The translations under genes were made by a program, and so were the position numbers. From Alteromonas sp. V450 (GTDB lineage: Bacteria > Pseudomonadota > Gammaproteobacteria > Enterobacterales > Alteromonadaceae), in contig NZ_MODU01000004.1 of assembly GCF_001885075.1 (NCBI RefSeq), positions 3,658,001 to 3,722,000 on the forward strand: a stretch of 64,000 bases of DNA, written 5' to 3'. The notes beneath the pieces were generated by a model. It was not told the origin of the DNA. It did not search any database and worked only from the letters and a program-made list of their open reading frames with translations. This document shows, piece by piece, positions 19,527 to 30,383 of this stretch. Positions within the stretch are counted from its first letter, which is position 1. Each line of letters starts with the position of its first letter.

Positions 19527-19941
19527 AGTTGTTTTATTATTCTTTTTCTAAAAAGTTTATGTTGGGTGCAACTACCATTTAACTAGTAACCCAATAACGT
19601 TGCTCTTCTGGCGTATTGGTTTGCTTACCGAAATTATCGCCCTACAAGCATATCGCTTGCGAGCATATAAGAGAATACAAATGTTATTTATTTGTAAATA
19701 AAAATGGTTAAATATAGATTCTAGTAACGCAATGCTAGGTTAACTCTTTCCATAAGATGCTGAGTAGCAATTAGGAAAACGCGTTTGTTAGTTACACGCC
19801 AACTCGCAAACAATCTTAGGTGAACTTTTTTTCATATTTACACCGTACAAATCAACGTTACAACATCAATAAAATTACGTTTTTATGTACCTCATAAAAA
19901 CGTACTTACGTATATAAACAGGCAAAGAAGGATGAGAGCGT
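19527..19941. other. acnA upstream region
   Basis: A 415-bp A+T-rich gap without a supportable gene. Its most striking element is the perfect inverted repeat at 19876-19904, listed separately. TATATAA near 19911-19917 could be a -10 element. No other ordered signal was identified. Confidence 0.45.
19876..19904. repeat. Perfect 12-bp inverted repeat upstream of acnA
   Basis: TACGTTTTTATG (19876-19887), 5-nt loop TACCT, CATAAAAACGTA (19893-19904). It lies 38 bp before the acnA ATG. It is not followed by a T run, so an operator or a 5'-UTR hairpin is more likely than a terminator. Confidence 0.75.
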
Positions 19942-22659
19942 ATGACATATAAGTCTTTTTCGAAGCTTGAGGTTAACGGCAAAAACTTCAAGGCAGTTAA
20001 TTTTGACAGTATAGGTAGTAAATATGCGCTCGATAGGCTTCCCTTTTGCATCAAAATTTTATTGGAGAACCTGATTCGTCATGAAGACCAAGAGTTTGTA
20101 AACAGCGACGATATAGAGCAGGTCGCAAAGTGGGATACAGACAATCACGTTGACCACGAAGTGTCTTTCGTACCAGCACGAGTCATTCTCCAAGACTTTA
20201 CGGGTGTGCCGGCTATTGTTGATTTAGCAGCTATGCGTGATGCGGTTAATCGTTTAGGTGGCGATGCTCAGGCAATTAATCCATTAAACCCAGTAGAGTT
20301 GGTTATTGACCACTCGGTAATGGTGGACCACTTTGCTGAAGAGAATGCACTTGAAAAGAATACCGACATTGAAATTCAGCGAAATAAAGAGCGGTATCAA
20401 TTTCTAAAATGGGGGCAGTCTAGCTTTGACAATTTCAAAGTGGTTCCCCCTGGTCGCGGTATCGTGCATCAAGTTAACCTAGAGTATCTTGCTCGTTGCG
20501 CATTTACCAAGGAACAAGACGGGGAAACCTTGGTTTACCCAGACACCCTGGTGGGAACAGACTCGCACACCACTATGATTAATGGCCTTGGCGTTTTAGG
20601 CTGGGGCGTGGGCGGTATTGAAGCGGAAGCGGCGATGCTGGGACAGCCAGTAACCATGCTGCTGCCTAAGGTCGTTGGCTTCAGGCTTTCAGGTAAGTTG
20701 CCAGCTGGTGTAACTGCCACCGACATGGTGCTAACTATTACGCAACAATTACGCGAACATGGTGTAGTCGGAAAGTTTGTAGAATTCTATGGACCGGGTC
20801 TTAAGCATCTTACGACGGCGGACCGCGCAACTATAGCAAATATGGCACCTGAATATGGCGCTACTTGCGGTATTTTCCCTATTGATGATGTAGCGCTAGA
20901 TTACCTGCGACTCACCGGTCGAGACGAAGATCAAATCGCCCTTGTGGAGGAATATGCAAAGTTCAGCCATCTATGGCATGACGATCACTCGAAAGATGCG
21001 CAATACCATGAAACCCTTGAACTAAACTTAGACGACGTTGTTCCTTCACTAGCTGGACCGAAACGCCCTCAGGATCGCATTGCCCTCGACAAAGCAGCCG
21101 AAGCATTTAAAGAATGGCATCGTTCGCAAATTGACGTAAAGGTTCTTGACGAAGAAACCGATCTCATCGCAGAAGCGGGGTTAGGCACAACAAACGAGGT
21201 AAACGAAGACCACGACTCATTCGTGGAGTTCAGAGGAAGTAAGTTCAACCTTGAAGATGGCGCTATTGTAATTGCTGCTATCACAAGTTGTACTAACACG
21301 TCGAATCCATCAGTGCTCGTAGGCGCAGGCTTGCTTGCGAAGAAAGCCGCGGAAAAAGGGCTAACTCGTAAGCCGTGGGTTAAAACTTCATTAGCACCTG
21401 GTTCTCAGGTTGTTACTCAGTATCTAGAAGATGCTGGTCTTATGGACCCGCTTGAAACACTAGGTTTCAATTTGGTTGGCTACGGCTGTACTACGTGTAT
21501 TGGTAACTCCGGGCCGCTACCTGATGCGATTACTGACGCTATTAGAAAAGCGAAACTTACGGTTACCTCGGTGTTATCTGGTAACCGCAACTTTGAAGGG
21601 CGTATTCACCCTGATGTGGCTGCAAACTACCTTGCATCACCACCACTGGTTGTTGCATACGCGTTGGCTGGGAACATGAATGTAGATATCACGAAAGAGC
21701 CGTTGGGGCAGGCGAGTGATGGTTCTCCGGTATATCTAAAAGACATTTGGCCTACCGAAGACGAAATTCAGCAATATATAGCTGAAAACGTCACCGGTGA
21801 TTTGTTTAAAGAAAAGTACGCAGATGTATTTAAAGGAAGCGGTGAGTGGAATGAACTCCAGGTAAGTAAAACATCGGTCTACGACTGGCCAGAATCAACC
21901 TATATTAAGCATCCACCTTTCTTTGAAGTAATGGGTAAAGAGCCAGAGGCGTTAACTGCAATTGAAAACGCACGATGCTTGGTTAAGGTGGGCGATTCGA
22001 TTACTACTGACCATATTTCACCTGCGGGGGCCATCGCAGAAGATAGCCCAGCCGGAGAGTACCTGCAGGCCCAAGGGGTTGAGCCCAAAGACTTTAATTC
22101 TTATGGGTCTCGCCGTGGTAATCATGAGGTTATGATGAGAGGGACGTTTGCGAACGTGCGTCTTCAAAACCAACTAGCGCCTGGTACAAGAGGCAGTGCA
22201 ACCACACACTTCCCAAGTGGTGATAGTATGTCTATTTTCCACGCTGCGATGCGCTACAAAGATGACGGCGTACCTGCCATCGTGATTGGCGGAAAAGAAT
22301 ACGGCACTGGTTCAAGCCGAGACTGGGCAGCAAAAGGACCTTCTCTTATGGGCGTGAAAGCGGTGTTAGCAGAGAGCTTCGAGCGTATTCATCGTTCAAA
22401 CTTAATCGGTATGGGAATTTTACCACTTCAGTTCAAATCAGGTGACAGTGCAAGTTCTTTAGAGCTTAAAGGGAACGAGTCGTTCTCTATCAGTGCAGTT
22501 GAACGCGGGCAGACCGAGGTTGAAGTAAAAGCCGTGTCGGATGAAGGGAAAAAAACTACCTTTATGATGGACATCAGAATTGATACATCTAACGAGTTTA
22601 CTTACTTCGAAAACGGAGGAATTCTTCACTACGTAATTCGAGAGTATTTAAAACGGTAA
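19942..22659 (+). CDS. acnA: Aconitate hydratase A
   Basis: TCA-cycle enzyme isomerising citrate and isocitrate through an iron-sulfur cluster. At 905 aa it belongs to the long AcnA/IRP group. Cluster cysteines are visible in ITSCTNTSNP and in YGCTTCIGNSGPL. Other active-site segments are LVGTDSHTTMINGLGVLGWG, SVLSGNRNFEGRIHP and, in the C-terminal swivel domain, GKEYGTGSSRDWAAKGP. AcnA of other bacteria is stress- and iron-regulated and can bind mRNA; nothing here proves that, but the inverted repeat just upstream may be a control site. The ribosome site GAAGGATGAG precedes the ATG. Monocistronic, with its own terminator. Confidence 0.97.
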   Translation: MTYKSFSKLEVNGKNFKAVNFDSIGSKYALDRLPFCIKILLENLIRHEDQEFVNSDDIEQVAKWDTDNHVDHEVSFVPARVILQDFTGVPAIVDLAAMRDAVNRLGGDAQAINPLNPVELVIDHSVMVDHFAEENALEKNTDIEIQRNKERYQFLKWGQSSFDNFKVVPPGRGIVHQVNLEYLARCAFTKEQDGETLVYPDTLVGTDSHTTMINGLGVLGWGVGGIEAEAAMLGQPVTMLLPKVVGFRLSGKLPAGVTATDMVLTITQQLREHGVVGKFVEFYGPGLKHLTTADRATIANMAPEYGATCGIFPIDDVALDYLRLTGRDEDQIALVEEYAKFSHLWHDDHSKDAQYHETLELNLDDVVPSLAGPKRPQDRIALDKAAEAFKEWHRSQIDVKVLDEETDLIAEAGLGTTNEVNEDHDSFVEFRGSKFNLEDGAIVIAAITSCTNTSNPSVLVGAGLLAKKAAEKGLTRKPWVKTSLAPGSQVVTQYLEDAGLMDPLETLGFNLVGYGCTTCIGNSGPLPDAITDAIRKAKLTVTSVLSGNRNFEGRIHPDVAANYLASPPLVVAYALAGNMNVDITKEPLGQASDGSPVYLKDIWPTEDEIQQYIAENVTGDLFKEKYADVFKGSGEWNELQVSKTSVYDWPESTYIKHPPFFEVMGKEPEALTAIENARCLVKVGDSITTDHISPAGAIAEDSPAGEYLQAQGVEPKDFNSYGSRRGNHEVMMRGTFANVRLQNQLAPGTRGSATTHFPSGDSMSIFHAAMRYKDDGVPAIVIGGKEYGTGSSRDWAAKGPSLMGVKAVLAESFERIHRSNLIGMGILPLQFKSGDSASSLELKGNESFSISAVERGQTEVEVKAVSDEGKKTTFMMDIRIDTSNEFTYFENGGILHYVIREYLKR

Positions 22660-22673
22660 GCATTTATAAGATT

Positions 22674-22701
22674 AAGGCTGCGATTAGTTCGCAGCCTTTT
22701 T
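22674..22701 (+). terminator. acnA terminator
   Basis: Stem AAGGCTGCGA (22674-22683), loop TTAGT, stem TCGCAGCCTT (22689-22698), then T run. It lies 14 bp after the acnA stop. Confidence 0.9.
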
Positions 22702-22727
22702 ATTTATGGCACTCATCTGGGGCTCAT

Positions 22728-24944
22728 TTACTCACCGCCAATAATTTGAACTTGTGCTATATCGGTATCGCCCTTGATTACTTTGAAAATAGCATCTTGA
22801 ACCAGGGTTCTCATTCCATCCGTTGCCGCCTGTGCCTTCATTTCTGATACGCTTGCTTCTTTATAAACAAGCGATCGTAGTTCTGGCGTCATACCGAGCA
22901 ACTCATGAACACCTGTTCTCCCTCGATAGCCGGTATTACCACAATCGTTACATCCCTTGCCTCTATAAAGCATCAGAGGCGTAGGTAGGTTTAATTCGTG
23001 TAAATATTCGCTACCGTACTGGCGTTCTATAAACGCCATGTCTTTTTCGCTCGCTGGGTACTGTTCTTTACAATTAGGACATAGCGTTCGAACAAGACGC
23101 TGTGCCAATATACCTACGCAGGCATCAGAAAAGTTCACTGGGTCGAGCCCAAGATCTAGCAAACGCGTAATGGTTTCGGGCGCAGAGTTAGTATGGAGGG
23201 TAGAAAGTACTAAGTGACCCGTAAGTGAAGCTTCTATACCTGCATGAGCAGTTTCCTTATCACGCATCTCACCAATAAGGATAATGTCAGGATCGGCACG
23301 AAGAAATGCGCGAAGTGCATTAGCGAATGTAAACCCAATTTTGGCGCTTACCTGAACTTGTTGTAGCCCCGCCTGTGTAATCTCGACGGGATCTTCAGCT
23401 GTCCAAATTTTCTTTTCGGGAGTATTTAAGTAACCTAAAATAGCGTGAAGTGTGGTGGTTTTACCCGAACCTGTAGGGCCTACTACTAGTAAAATGCCGT
23501 GAGGCTTTTTAATCATATGCTCCAATCGTTGCCTGTTCGAAGGCGCGAGATTCATTTTATCAATTGGCATTGCACCGCCCGATGCCAATATCCGCATAAC
23601 GACACCTTCGCCAGCGACCGTTGGTATAGTCGCAACACGTACTTCCACTAACTGCCCGCCCATCCTAAAGGCAAGTTTTCCGTCCTGAGGCACGCGCTTT
23701 TCTGCAATATTTAAGTTCGACATTATCTTTATACGCGCTATAACTGCATTGTGATGCGAATTTGGCACTTGGTTCATGTCTCGGCATACGCCGTCAACTC
23801 GCATTCTCACTCGAGTAGGCGCATTTTTTTCTGGATCTATATGGATGTCCGATGCATTAAGACGTTTAGCATCGTGTAAAATACGGCTTACTAGTCGAAC
23901 TACGGCTGGTGCATCATCAGATAACTCGTCAAACTGCTCGTCATTATCTTCTACAGAGGAGCCAATCTCATCGAGGATCTCACTCATTTCGCCTGGGCCC
24001 GCGTTAGACCCTTTTTCTCCCAAGTATTGTAAAATTATACTTGGAAGGCTGACCGCTATTTCATAGCTATCGATACCCATAGCACTCTCTATTTCCATCA
24101 AGAGTGCAGCGTTGTTAGGCTCAGCCATCAAAACGATAGGCTTTTCGTGTACATCGGCAAGAACCGCAACGTAGTTCCGTTTTAGGTAGCTTACGTTTAA
24201 TTTACTTTCATTTTCAAACTGGTGATATTTTTCTGGTAGATAAGGGAAATAGGGAACCTGATAATGAACCGATAGCGAGTTTCCAATTTCTTCTTCAGAA
24301 ATTTGGTGCTCTGTCATTAATACTTGAATTAGGCTACGTATATCGGACGTTGTTGATTGTAGGTCGACTAACGTTTGCTCGTCTAATAGGCTTTTGTGAA
24401 CGAGTAAGTCAAACGGATTATTAGTACCGCCGAGTTCGAATCTGAATTTATCGCCTAATATAAGTGCCAGTGAATTGCACAGCTTAATGTCGTCATTATC
24501 AAACGGGCCGTTACTTTTGTTGATAATTTGAATAACACCCATTAAAACACCCGCGTTCATAATAGGAACGCACAAAATATTTCGTGTTTTAAAGTCACTG
24601 TCTTTATCGAATTTATCCGCAAAGCGAAGACGGGGGTGGATGCCTTTTAACTGTTTCGCATCATAAGGGTCATCTATCGTGATAGGGTTCTGTGAAAGCG
24701 CGACATAACCAGCTATTGACATCGGGCTGATAGGCACCTTGATTTCGAGTGTCTCTTTACCTGTTTTAAAACGCGCAACTAAATCTTGATGCTGACGTCG
24801 ACGCTGAAAGATACTCATACGAGTCGCGTCGAATATACCTAAAATCATAGGCTCAATTACGCTGTAAGCGTCTAGCAACGTTGAGTGATTATTCAAAATG
24901 CGTCTTATCTGCGCAAAGGTCTGCTGATTGTTTACTGCTTCCAT
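22728..24944 (-). CDS. GAF-domain GspE/PilB-type secretion ATPase
   Basis: A 738-aa ATPase of the type II secretion/type IV pilus assembly family with an extra sensory domain. Residues about 25-165 form a GAF domain (ILCVPIMNAGVLMGVIQIIN). A degenerate N-terminal T2SSE region (about 190-310) follows, then the ATPase core: Asp box/Arg region (DIHIDPEKNAPTRVRMRVDG), Walker A GPTGSGKTTT (about 484-493), Walker B-like DPDIILIGEMRD and STLHTNSAPETITRLL. A tetracysteine zinc site (CPNC and CNDCGNTG) precedes the C-terminus. Fusion to a GAF domain suggests ligand-controlled motor activity, which is inference. It stands alone on the minus strand, with no pilin or secretin genes nearby. Confidence 0.9.
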   Translation of the reverse strand: MEAVNNQQTFAQIRRILNNHSTLLDAYSVIEPMILGIFDATRMSIFQRRRQHQDLVARFKTGKETLEIKVPISPMSIAGYVALSQNPITIDDPYDAKQLKGIHPRLRFADKFDKDSDFKTRNILCVPIMNAGVLMGVIQIINKSNGPFDNDDIKLCNSLALILGDKFRFELGGTNNPFDLLVHKSLLDEQTLVDLQSTTSDIRSLIQVLMTEHQISEEEIGNSLSVHYQVPYFPYLPEKYHQFENESKLNVSYLKRNYVAVLADVHEKPIVLMAEPNNAALLMEIESAMGIDSYEIAVSLPSIILQYLGEKGSNAGPGEMSEILDEIGSSVEDNDEQFDELSDDAPAVVRLVSRILHDAKRLNASDIHIDPEKNAPTRVRMRVDGVCRDMNQVPNSHHNAVIARIKIMSNLNIAEKRVPQDGKLAFRMGGQLVEVRVATIPTVAGEGVVMRILASGGAMPIDKMNLAPSNRQRLEHMIKKPHGILLVVGPTGSGKTTTLHAILGYLNTPEKKIWTAEDPVEITQAGLQQVQVSAKIGFTFANALRAFLRADPDIILIGEMRDKETAHAGIEASLTGHLVLSTLHTNSAPETITRLLDLGLDPVNFSDACVGILAQRLVRTLCPNCKEQYPASEKDMAFIERQYGSEYLHELNLPTPLMLYRGKGCNDCGNTGYRGRTGVHELLGMTPELRSLVYKEASVSEMKAQAATDGMRTLVQDAIFKVIKGDTDIAQVQIIGGE

Positions 24945-25119
24945 AGATACACTTTTATTTTATGTTAAAACCCATAGCCTTGGTTAACATGCGCGTTAAC
25001 TTTGATATGTAACTGCACCGTAAGGTAAAAAGTATACAATAAAACCATGGTAAGCGCCTCAACACAAACATTACACTAAGTATTAAATGAAATTATGTGT
25101 ATAAAAAGCAAACTGCCTC

Positions 25120-25147
25120 TTGCATTGCCTCCTGCTTTCTGTATAAT
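25120..25147 (+). promoter_or_regulatory. S10 operon promoter
   Basis: TTGCAT (25120-25125), 16-bp spacer, TATAAT (25142-25147), then TCGCGCCC, a G+C-rich discriminator. It lies about 235 bp before rpsJ, leaving a long leader as in the enteric S10 operon. Confidence 0.82.
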
Positions 25148-25154
25148 TCGCGCC

Positions 25155-25688
<534 letters not shown>

Positions 25689-25706
25689 TAAGAGAGGGTT
25701 ATAACA

Positions 25707-26345
25707 ATGGCGATTGGTCTAGTCGGTCGTAAAGTGGGTATGACTCGCATCTTCACTGAAGATGGTACGTCTATCCCTGTGACTGTTATTGAAGCGACCC
25801 CAAACCGCGTTACTCAGCTTCGTACTGAGGAAACTGACGGTTATCGCGCTCTTCAGGTTACTGCTGGAACTAAGAAAGCTAACCGCATCAACAAAGCTGA
25901 AGCAGGTCACTTTGCTAAAGCTGGTGTTGAAGCTGGACGCACTCTAGTAGAATTCCGCCTAGAAGAAAACGAAGGTGCCGATATTGAAGTAGGCAGTGAA
26001 ATCACTGTTGAAATCTTTAACGACACTAAGAAAATTGATGTAACTGGTACATCAAAAGGTAAAGGTTTCCAAGGTGCTATCAAGCGCTGGAACTTCAGTT
26101 CTCAGCGTATGACACACGGTAACTCTTTGTCACACCGTGCGCCTGGTTCAATTGGTCAAAACCAATCACCAGGTAAAGTATTCAAAGGCAAGAAAATGGC
26201 TGGTCAGCTTGGTAACAAGCAAGTGACTACTCAGTCTTTGGAAGTTGTACGTGTTGACGTAGAGAACGGCCTTATCCTAGTTAAAGGTGCCGTACCTGGC
26301 GCAACTGGCAACGATGTAATCGTAAAGCCAGCTGTTAAAGCGTAA
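25707..26345 (+). CDS. rplC: 50S ribosomal protein L3
   Basis: Early-assembling large-subunit protein near the peptidyl-transferase centre. The 212-aa sequence opens [19 protein letters not shown] and contains the extended loop [20 protein letters not shown], whose glutamine is the usual PrmB methylation site, then [20 protein letters not shown]. Second gene of the S10 operon. Confidence 0.98.
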   Translation: MAIGLVGRKVGMTRIFTEDGTSIPVTVIEATPNRVTQLRTEETDGYRALQVTAGTKKANRINKAEAGHFAKAGVEAGRTLVEFRLEENEGADIEVGSEITVEIFNDTKKIDVTGTSKGKGFQGAIKRWNFSSQRMTHGNSLSHRAPGSIGQNQSPGKVFKGKKMAGQLGNKQVTTQSLEVVRVDVENGLILVKGAVPGATGNDVIVKPAVKA

Positions 26346-26363
26346 CGTCTGGGGAGTGAACTG

Positions 26364-26969
26364 ATGGAATTAACATTGAAAGACGCGCAAAGCGCTCTTG
26401 AAGTATCCGAAGCGACCTTTGGACGTGAATTCAACGAAGCCCTGGTACACCAGGTAGTTGTAGCTTACGGTGCAGGTGCTCGTCAGGGTACAAAAGCGCA
26501 GAAAACTCGCGCTGAAGTTCGTGGTGGCGGTAAGAAGCCATGGCGTCAAAAAGGTACTGGCCGCGCGCGTGCTGGTACAATCCGTAGCCCAATTTGGGTT
26601 GGCGGTGGCCGTGCTTTCGCAGCAAAGCCTCGTGACTTTGACCAAAAAGTTAACAAGAAAATGTATCGCGGTGCGATCAAGAGCATTCTGTCTGAACTAA
26701 TCCGTCAAGACCGTTTGGTTGTTGTAGAGAAGTTCGGTGTTGACGCACCTAAGACTAAAGCTCTTATTTCTGCACTTAACGAATATGAACTAAATGACGT
26801 TCTAATCGTTACTCCTGAAGTTGATGAGAACTTGTTCCTAGCGGCGCGCAACTTGTACAAAGTTGACGTACGTGACGTAGCAGGCATCGACCCAGTGAGC
26901 TTGATTGCATTTGAAAAAGTGCTAATGACTGCTGATGCGGTTAAACAACTTGAGGAGGCGTTAGCATGA
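26364..26969 (+). CDS. rplD: 50S ribosomal protein L4
   Basis: Large-subunit protein lining the exit tunnel and, in enteric bacteria, the autogenous repressor of the S10 operon through the leader. The 201-aa protein has the tunnel loop [20 protein letters not shown] followed by RSPIWVGGG, and a normal globular C-terminal domain. Its last codons overlap the rplW start (ATGA), implying coupled translation. Its presence together with the leader hairpin supports classical feedback control. Confidence 0.98.
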   Translation: MELTLKDAQSALEVSEATFGREFNEALVHQVVVAYGAGARQGTKAQKTRAEVRGGGKKPWRQKGTGRARAGTIRSPIWVGGGRAFAAKPRDFDQKVNKKMYRGAIKSILSELIRQDRLVVVEKFGVDAPKTKALISALNEYELNDVLIVTPEVDENLFLAARNLYKVDVRDVAGIDPVSLIAFEKVLMTADAVKQLEEALA

Positions 26970-27265
26970 AAGAAGAACGTCTACTGAAGGTGCTAGTAGC
27001 ACCTCACGTTTCAGAAAAGTCTACAATGGCTGCTGAAGCGAACAACACAGTTGTATTTAAAGTAGCTAAAGACGCGAACAAAGCTGAAATCAAAGCTGCA
27101 GTTGAAAAACTGTTTGAAGTTGAAGTTGAAGGTGTTCGTACTGTGAACGTTAAGGGTAAAACCAAGCGTCACGGCATGTCTTTCGGTAAGCGCAGCGACT
27201 GGAAAAAGGCCTACGTGGTTCTTAAAGAAGGTCAGGACATCGACTTTGTCGGTGGTGCTGAGTAA
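26966..27265 (+). CDS. rplW: 50S ribosomal protein L23
   Basis: Large-subunit protein at the exit of the peptide tunnel, docking site for trigger factor and SRP. The 99 aa are full length: [20 protein letters not shown] at the start, an extended loop ([20 protein letters not shown]) and a compact C-terminal strand. It overlaps rplD by 4 bp and lies 14 bp before rplB. Confidence 0.98.
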   Translation: MKEERLLKVLVAPHVSEKSTMAAEANNTVVFKVAKDANKAEIKAAVEKLFEVEVEGVRTVNVKGKTKRHGMSFGKRSDWKKAYVVLKEGQDIDFVGGAE

Positions 27266-27279
27266 GAAGGGGATTAGAA

Positions 27280-28104
27280 ATGCCATTATTGAAAGCTAAG
27301 CCAACTTCTGCCGGTCGTCGTCACGTTGTTCAGGTCGTAAATCCTGACCTGCACAAAGGTGCACCGTACGCACCTTTGCTTGAAAAGAACAGCAAATCTG
27401 GCGGTCGTAACAACAATGGTCGTATTACCACTCGTCACATTGGTGGTGGTCATAAGCAACACTACCGTGTAATCGACTTTAAACGCAACAAAGACAGCAT
27501 TCCAGCTAAAGTTGAGCGTTTAGAATACGATCCAAACCGTTCTGCAAACATTGCACTAGTATTGTACGCAGACGGTGAACGTCGTTACATTCTGGCTCCT
27601 AAGGGTATGCAAGCGGGTGATGCAATCCAGTCTGGTTCGGATGCTCCGATCAAGTCTGGTAACACTCTACCTATGCGTAACATCCCTGTAGGTACTGTTG
27701 TACACGCAATTGAAATGAAGCCTGGCAAAGGTGCACAAATCGCACGTTCTGCTGGTGCTTATGCTCAGATCCTAGCACGTGACGGAAACTACGTTACCTT
27801 ACGTCTACGCTCTGGCGAAATGCGTAAAGTTCTATCTGATTGCCGCGCCACTATCGGTGAAGTTGGCAATGCAGAGCACATGCTTCGTTCACTAGGTAAA
27901 GCTGGTGCTACACGCTGGCGTGGTGTTCGTCCTACCGTTCGTGGTGTTGCCATGAACCCGGTTGATCACCCACACGGTGGTGGTGAAGGTCGTACATCAG
28001 GCGGTCGTCACCCAGTAACTCCTTGGGGTGTTCCTACCAAAGGTAAGAAAACCCGAAGCAACAAGCGTACTGATAAGCTTATCGTACGTCGTCGAAACAA
28101 GTAA
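27280..28104 (+). CDS. rplB: 50S ribosomal protein L2
   Basis: Universal large-subunit protein needed for subunit joining and peptidyl transfer. The 274-aa sequence carries the OB-fold region and the conserved C-terminal extension [20 protein letters not shown] with the essential histidine near the catalytic centre, followed by [18 protein letters not shown]. Length and motifs are normal. Confidence 0.98.
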   Translation: MPLLKAKPTSAGRRHVVQVVNPDLHKGAPYAPLLEKNSKSGGRNNNGRITTRHIGGGHKQHYRVIDFKRNKDSIPAKVERLEYDPNRSANIALVLYADGERRYILAPKGMQAGDAIQSGSDAPIKSGNTLPMRNIPVGTVVHAIEMKPGKGAQIARSAGAYAQILARDGNYVTLRLRSGEMRKVLSDCRATIGEVGNAEHMLRSLGKAGATRWRGVRPTVRGVAMNPVDHPHGGGEGRTSGGRHPVTPWGVPTKGKKTRSNKRTDKLIVRRRNK

Positions 28105-28119
28105 TAGCGAGGATTCACC

Positions 28120-28395
28120 ATGCCACGTTCTCTCAAGAAAGGTCCTTTTATTGACCTTCACTTGCTGAAGAAGGTAGAGGCTGCAGTGGAAAAGAACGAA
28201 CGTAAACCAATCAAAACTTGGTCTCGTCGTTCTATGATCATCCCAGATATGATTGGGTTGACCATTGCGGTCCATAACGGTCGCCAACATGTACCTGTCA
28301 TTATTAGTGACGAAATGGTCGGCCACAAGTTGGGCGAATTTGCGCCAACGCGTACTTACCGCGGCCATGTCGCGGATAAGAAAGCTAAACGTTAA
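28120..28395 (+). CDS. rpsS: 30S ribosomal protein S19
   Basis: Small-subunit head protein paired with S13. It is 91 aa long: [40 protein letters not shown] and [20 protein letters not shown] are all typical. It lies 15 bp after rplB and 11 bp before rplV. Confidence 0.98.
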   Translation: MPRSLKKGPFIDLHLLKKVEAAVEKNERKPIKTWSRRSMIIPDMIGLTIAVHNGRQHVPVIISDEMVGHKLGEFAPTRTYRGHVADKKAKR

Positions 28396-28406
28396 GGGGT
28401 AGGAAG

Positions 28407-28739
28407 ATGGAAGCATTAGCTAAACACCGTTTTGCCCGCACGTCGGCTCAAAAGGCACGCTTGGTTGCGGATCAAATTCGCGGAATGCACGTTGAGAAAG
28501 CTTTAGAGCTTCTTACGTACAGCCCGAAGAAAAGCGCAGCGCTAGTAAAGAAAGTATTGGAATCTGCGATTGCTAACGCAGAGCACAACGAAGGCGCAGA
28601 CATCGACGAATTACGCGTGTCTAAAGTTTTCGTTGACGAAGGTCCAACTATGAAACGCATCAAGCCACGTGCTAAAGGCCGTGCTGATCGTATCTTCAAG
28701 CGCAGCAGTCACATCACTGTGGTTGTAGCGGATAACTAG
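28407..28739 (+). CDS. rplV: 50S ribosomal protein L22
   Basis: Large-subunit protein whose hairpin lines the exit tunnel next to L4. The 110-aa protein contains [20 protein letters not shown], the hairpin segment [20 protein letters not shown] and [11 protein letters not shown]. No change is obvious in the macrolide-associated loop. It is followed 9 bp later by rpsC. Confidence 0.98.
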   Translation: MEALAKHRFARTSAQKARLVADQIRGMHVEKALELLTYSPKKSAALVKKVLESAIANAEHNEGADIDELRVSKVFVDEGPTMKRIKPRAKGRADRIFKRSSHITVVVADN

Positions 28740-28748
28740 GAGTAGATA

Positions 28749-29453
28749 ATGGGACAGAAGGTACATCCTACAGGTATACGCCTGGGTATCAGCAAACCAT
28801 GGACTTCTACCTGGTACGCTAATACTGCAGACTATGCAGACAACCTGTATAACGATCATCAGGTACGTCAGTATCTGACTAAGCAACTAAAGAACGCTTC
28901 ACTTTCTAAGATCGTGATTGAGCGTCCTGCTAAGAGCATCCGTGTGACTATTCACACTGCTCGTCCAGGCGTTGTAATCGGTAAGAAAGGTGAAGACGTA
29001 GAGAAGTTGCGTAACTACGTATCTAAGCTAGCCGGCGTGCCAGCTCAGATCAACATCGCTGAAGTACGTAAGCCAGAGCTAGATGGCCAGCTAGTAGCTG
29101 ACAGCATCTCTAGCCAGCTAGAGCGTCGTGTTATGTTCCGTCGTGCTATGAAGCGCGCAGTACAAAACGCAATGCGTCTAGGCGCGAAAGGTATCAAAGT
29201 TGAAGTTAGCGGCCGTTTGGGCGGTGCAGAGATTGCACGTTCTGAATGGTACCGTGAAGGTCGCGTTCCTCTGCACACTTTCCGTGCGGATATCGATTAC
29301 GCAACCTCTGAAGCGTCAACTACTTACGGTATCATCGGCGTTAAAGTATGGATCTTCAAAGGTGAAGTTCTAGGTGGTCTACCTACAACTCAAGAGCAAG
29401 CACCAGCTGCTCAACCTAAGAAGAAAGGCCGCAACGCTAAGCGAGAGGGCTAA
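28749..29453 (+). CDS. rpsC: 30S ribosomal protein S3
   Basis: Small-subunit protein at the mRNA entry site. The 234-aa protein has an N-terminal KH type 2 domain with [15 protein letters not shown] (the GxxG loop reads GKKG) and a conserved C-terminal domain ([20 protein letters not shown]). The C-terminal tail is basic ([14 protein letters not shown]). It is separated from rplP by 2 bp. Confidence 0.98.
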   Translation: MGQKVHPTGIRLGISKPWTSTWYANTADYADNLYNDHQVRQYLTKQLKNASLSKIVIERPAKSIRVTIHTARPGVVIGKKGEDVEKLRNYVSKLAGVPAQINIAEVRKPELDGQLVADSISSQLERRVMFRRAMKRAVQNAMRLGAKGIKVEVSGRLGGAEIARSEWYREGRVPLHTFRADIDYATSEASTTYGIIGVKVWIFKGEVLGGLPTTQEQAPAAQPKKKGRNAKREG

Positions 29454-29455
29454 TC

Positions 29456-29866
29456 ATGTTACAACCAAAACGCATGAAGTTCCGTAAGATGCACAAAGGT
29501 CGCAACCGCGGCTTAGCAGCGGGTAATACTGTTGCCTTTGGTACTTACGGCCTTAAAGCAGTTGGTCGTGGTCGAATGACTGCGCGCCAAATCGAAGCAG
29601 CGCGTCGTGCTATGACTCGTCACGTTAAGCGTCAAGGTAAAATTTGGATTCGAGTTTTCCCTGACAAGCCAATTACTGAGAAGCCTCTAGAAGTGCGTCA
29701 AGGTAAAGGTAAAGGTAACGTTGAGTACTGGGTATGCCAAATTCAGCCTGGTCGTGTGCTATACGAGATGGAAGGTGTTCCTGAAAATCTTGCACGCGAA
29801 GCGTTTGAATTGGCAGCGGCTAAACTGCCATTTAAAACAACCTTTGTAACTCGGACGGTGATGTAA
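29456..29866 (+). CDS. rplP: 50S ribosomal protein L16
   Basis: Large-subunit protein at the A-site tRNA elbow. The 136-aa sequence starts [19 protein letters not shown] and has [17 protein letters not shown], where the arginine is the target of the RoxA/YcfD oxygenase in E. coli. Its stop overlaps the rpmC start (TAATG). Confidence 0.98.
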   Translation: MLQPKRMKFRKMHKGRNRGLAAGNTVAFGTYGLKAVGRGRMTARQIEAARRAMTRHVKRQGKIWIRVFPDKPITEKPLEVRQGKGKGNVEYWVCQIQPGRVLYEMEGVPENLAREAFELAAAKLPFKTTFVTRTVM

Positions 29867-30057
29867 TGAAAGCGACTGAACTGAAAGAAAAGAGCGTAGA
29901 AGAGCTGAACGCAGAGTTGATTAACCTGCTACGCGAACAGTTCAACCTACGCATGCAGCACACAACAGGTCAGCTTGAAAAAACTGATCAGTTGAGAAAA
30001 GTGCGTCGTAACATCGCGCGTGTTAAAACCATTCTGACTCAAAAGGCTGATGCGTAA
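29866..30057 (+). CDS. rpmC: 50S ribosomal protein L29
   Basis: A 63-aa helical hairpin protein at the exit tunnel surface beside L23. It contains the family segment [17 protein letters not shown] and ends [17 protein letters not shown]. It overlaps rplP and rpsQ by single bases (TAATG at each end). Confidence 0.98.
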   Translation: MKATELKEKSVEELNAELINLLREQFNLRMQHTTGQLEKTDQLRKVRRNIARVKTILTQKADA

Positions 30058-30314
30058 TGACTGAGCAAAAAATTCGTACAGTACAAGGTCGTGTGGTTAG
30101 CAACAAGATGGATAAGTCTATCACTGTTGTAGTTGAACGTTTTGTTAAGCACCCAATTTACGGGAAGTTCATCAAGCGCTCTACTAAGCTTCACGCCCAC
30201 GACGAAAACAACGTATGCAATAAAGGTGACGTAGTAACAGTACGTGAATGTCGCCCGCTATCTAAGAGCAAATCTTGGATGCTAGTTGACGTTGTTGAGA
30301 AAGCTGGCGTTTAA
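30057..30314 (+). CDS. rpsQ: 30S ribosomal protein S17
   Basis: Small-subunit OB-fold protein that binds 16S rRNA early in assembly. The 85-aa sequence contains [40 protein letters not shown] and [19 protein letters not shown]. It is the last gene of the S10 operon. A strong terminator follows and the spc operon (rplN onward), normally next in related genomes, is absent from this window. Confidence 0.98.
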   Translation: MTEQKIRTVQGRVVSNKMDKSITVVVERFVKHPIYGKFIKRSTKLHAHDENNVCNKGDVVTVRECRPLSKSKSWMLVDVVEKAGV

Positions 30315-30334
30315 TCGCTAACTTTTTTCAAAGT

Positions 30335-30365
30335 CTAAAAAAAGCCGCTCTCGAGCGGCTTTTTT
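30335..30365. terminator. S10 operon terminator (bidirectional)
   Basis: Seven A, stem AGCCGCT (30343-30349), loop CTCG, stem AGCGGCT (30354-30360), T run. It can also stop the convergent glycosyltransferase transcript. Confidence 0.93.
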
Positions 30366-30383
30366 GTGCGCAATTGTTTATGC

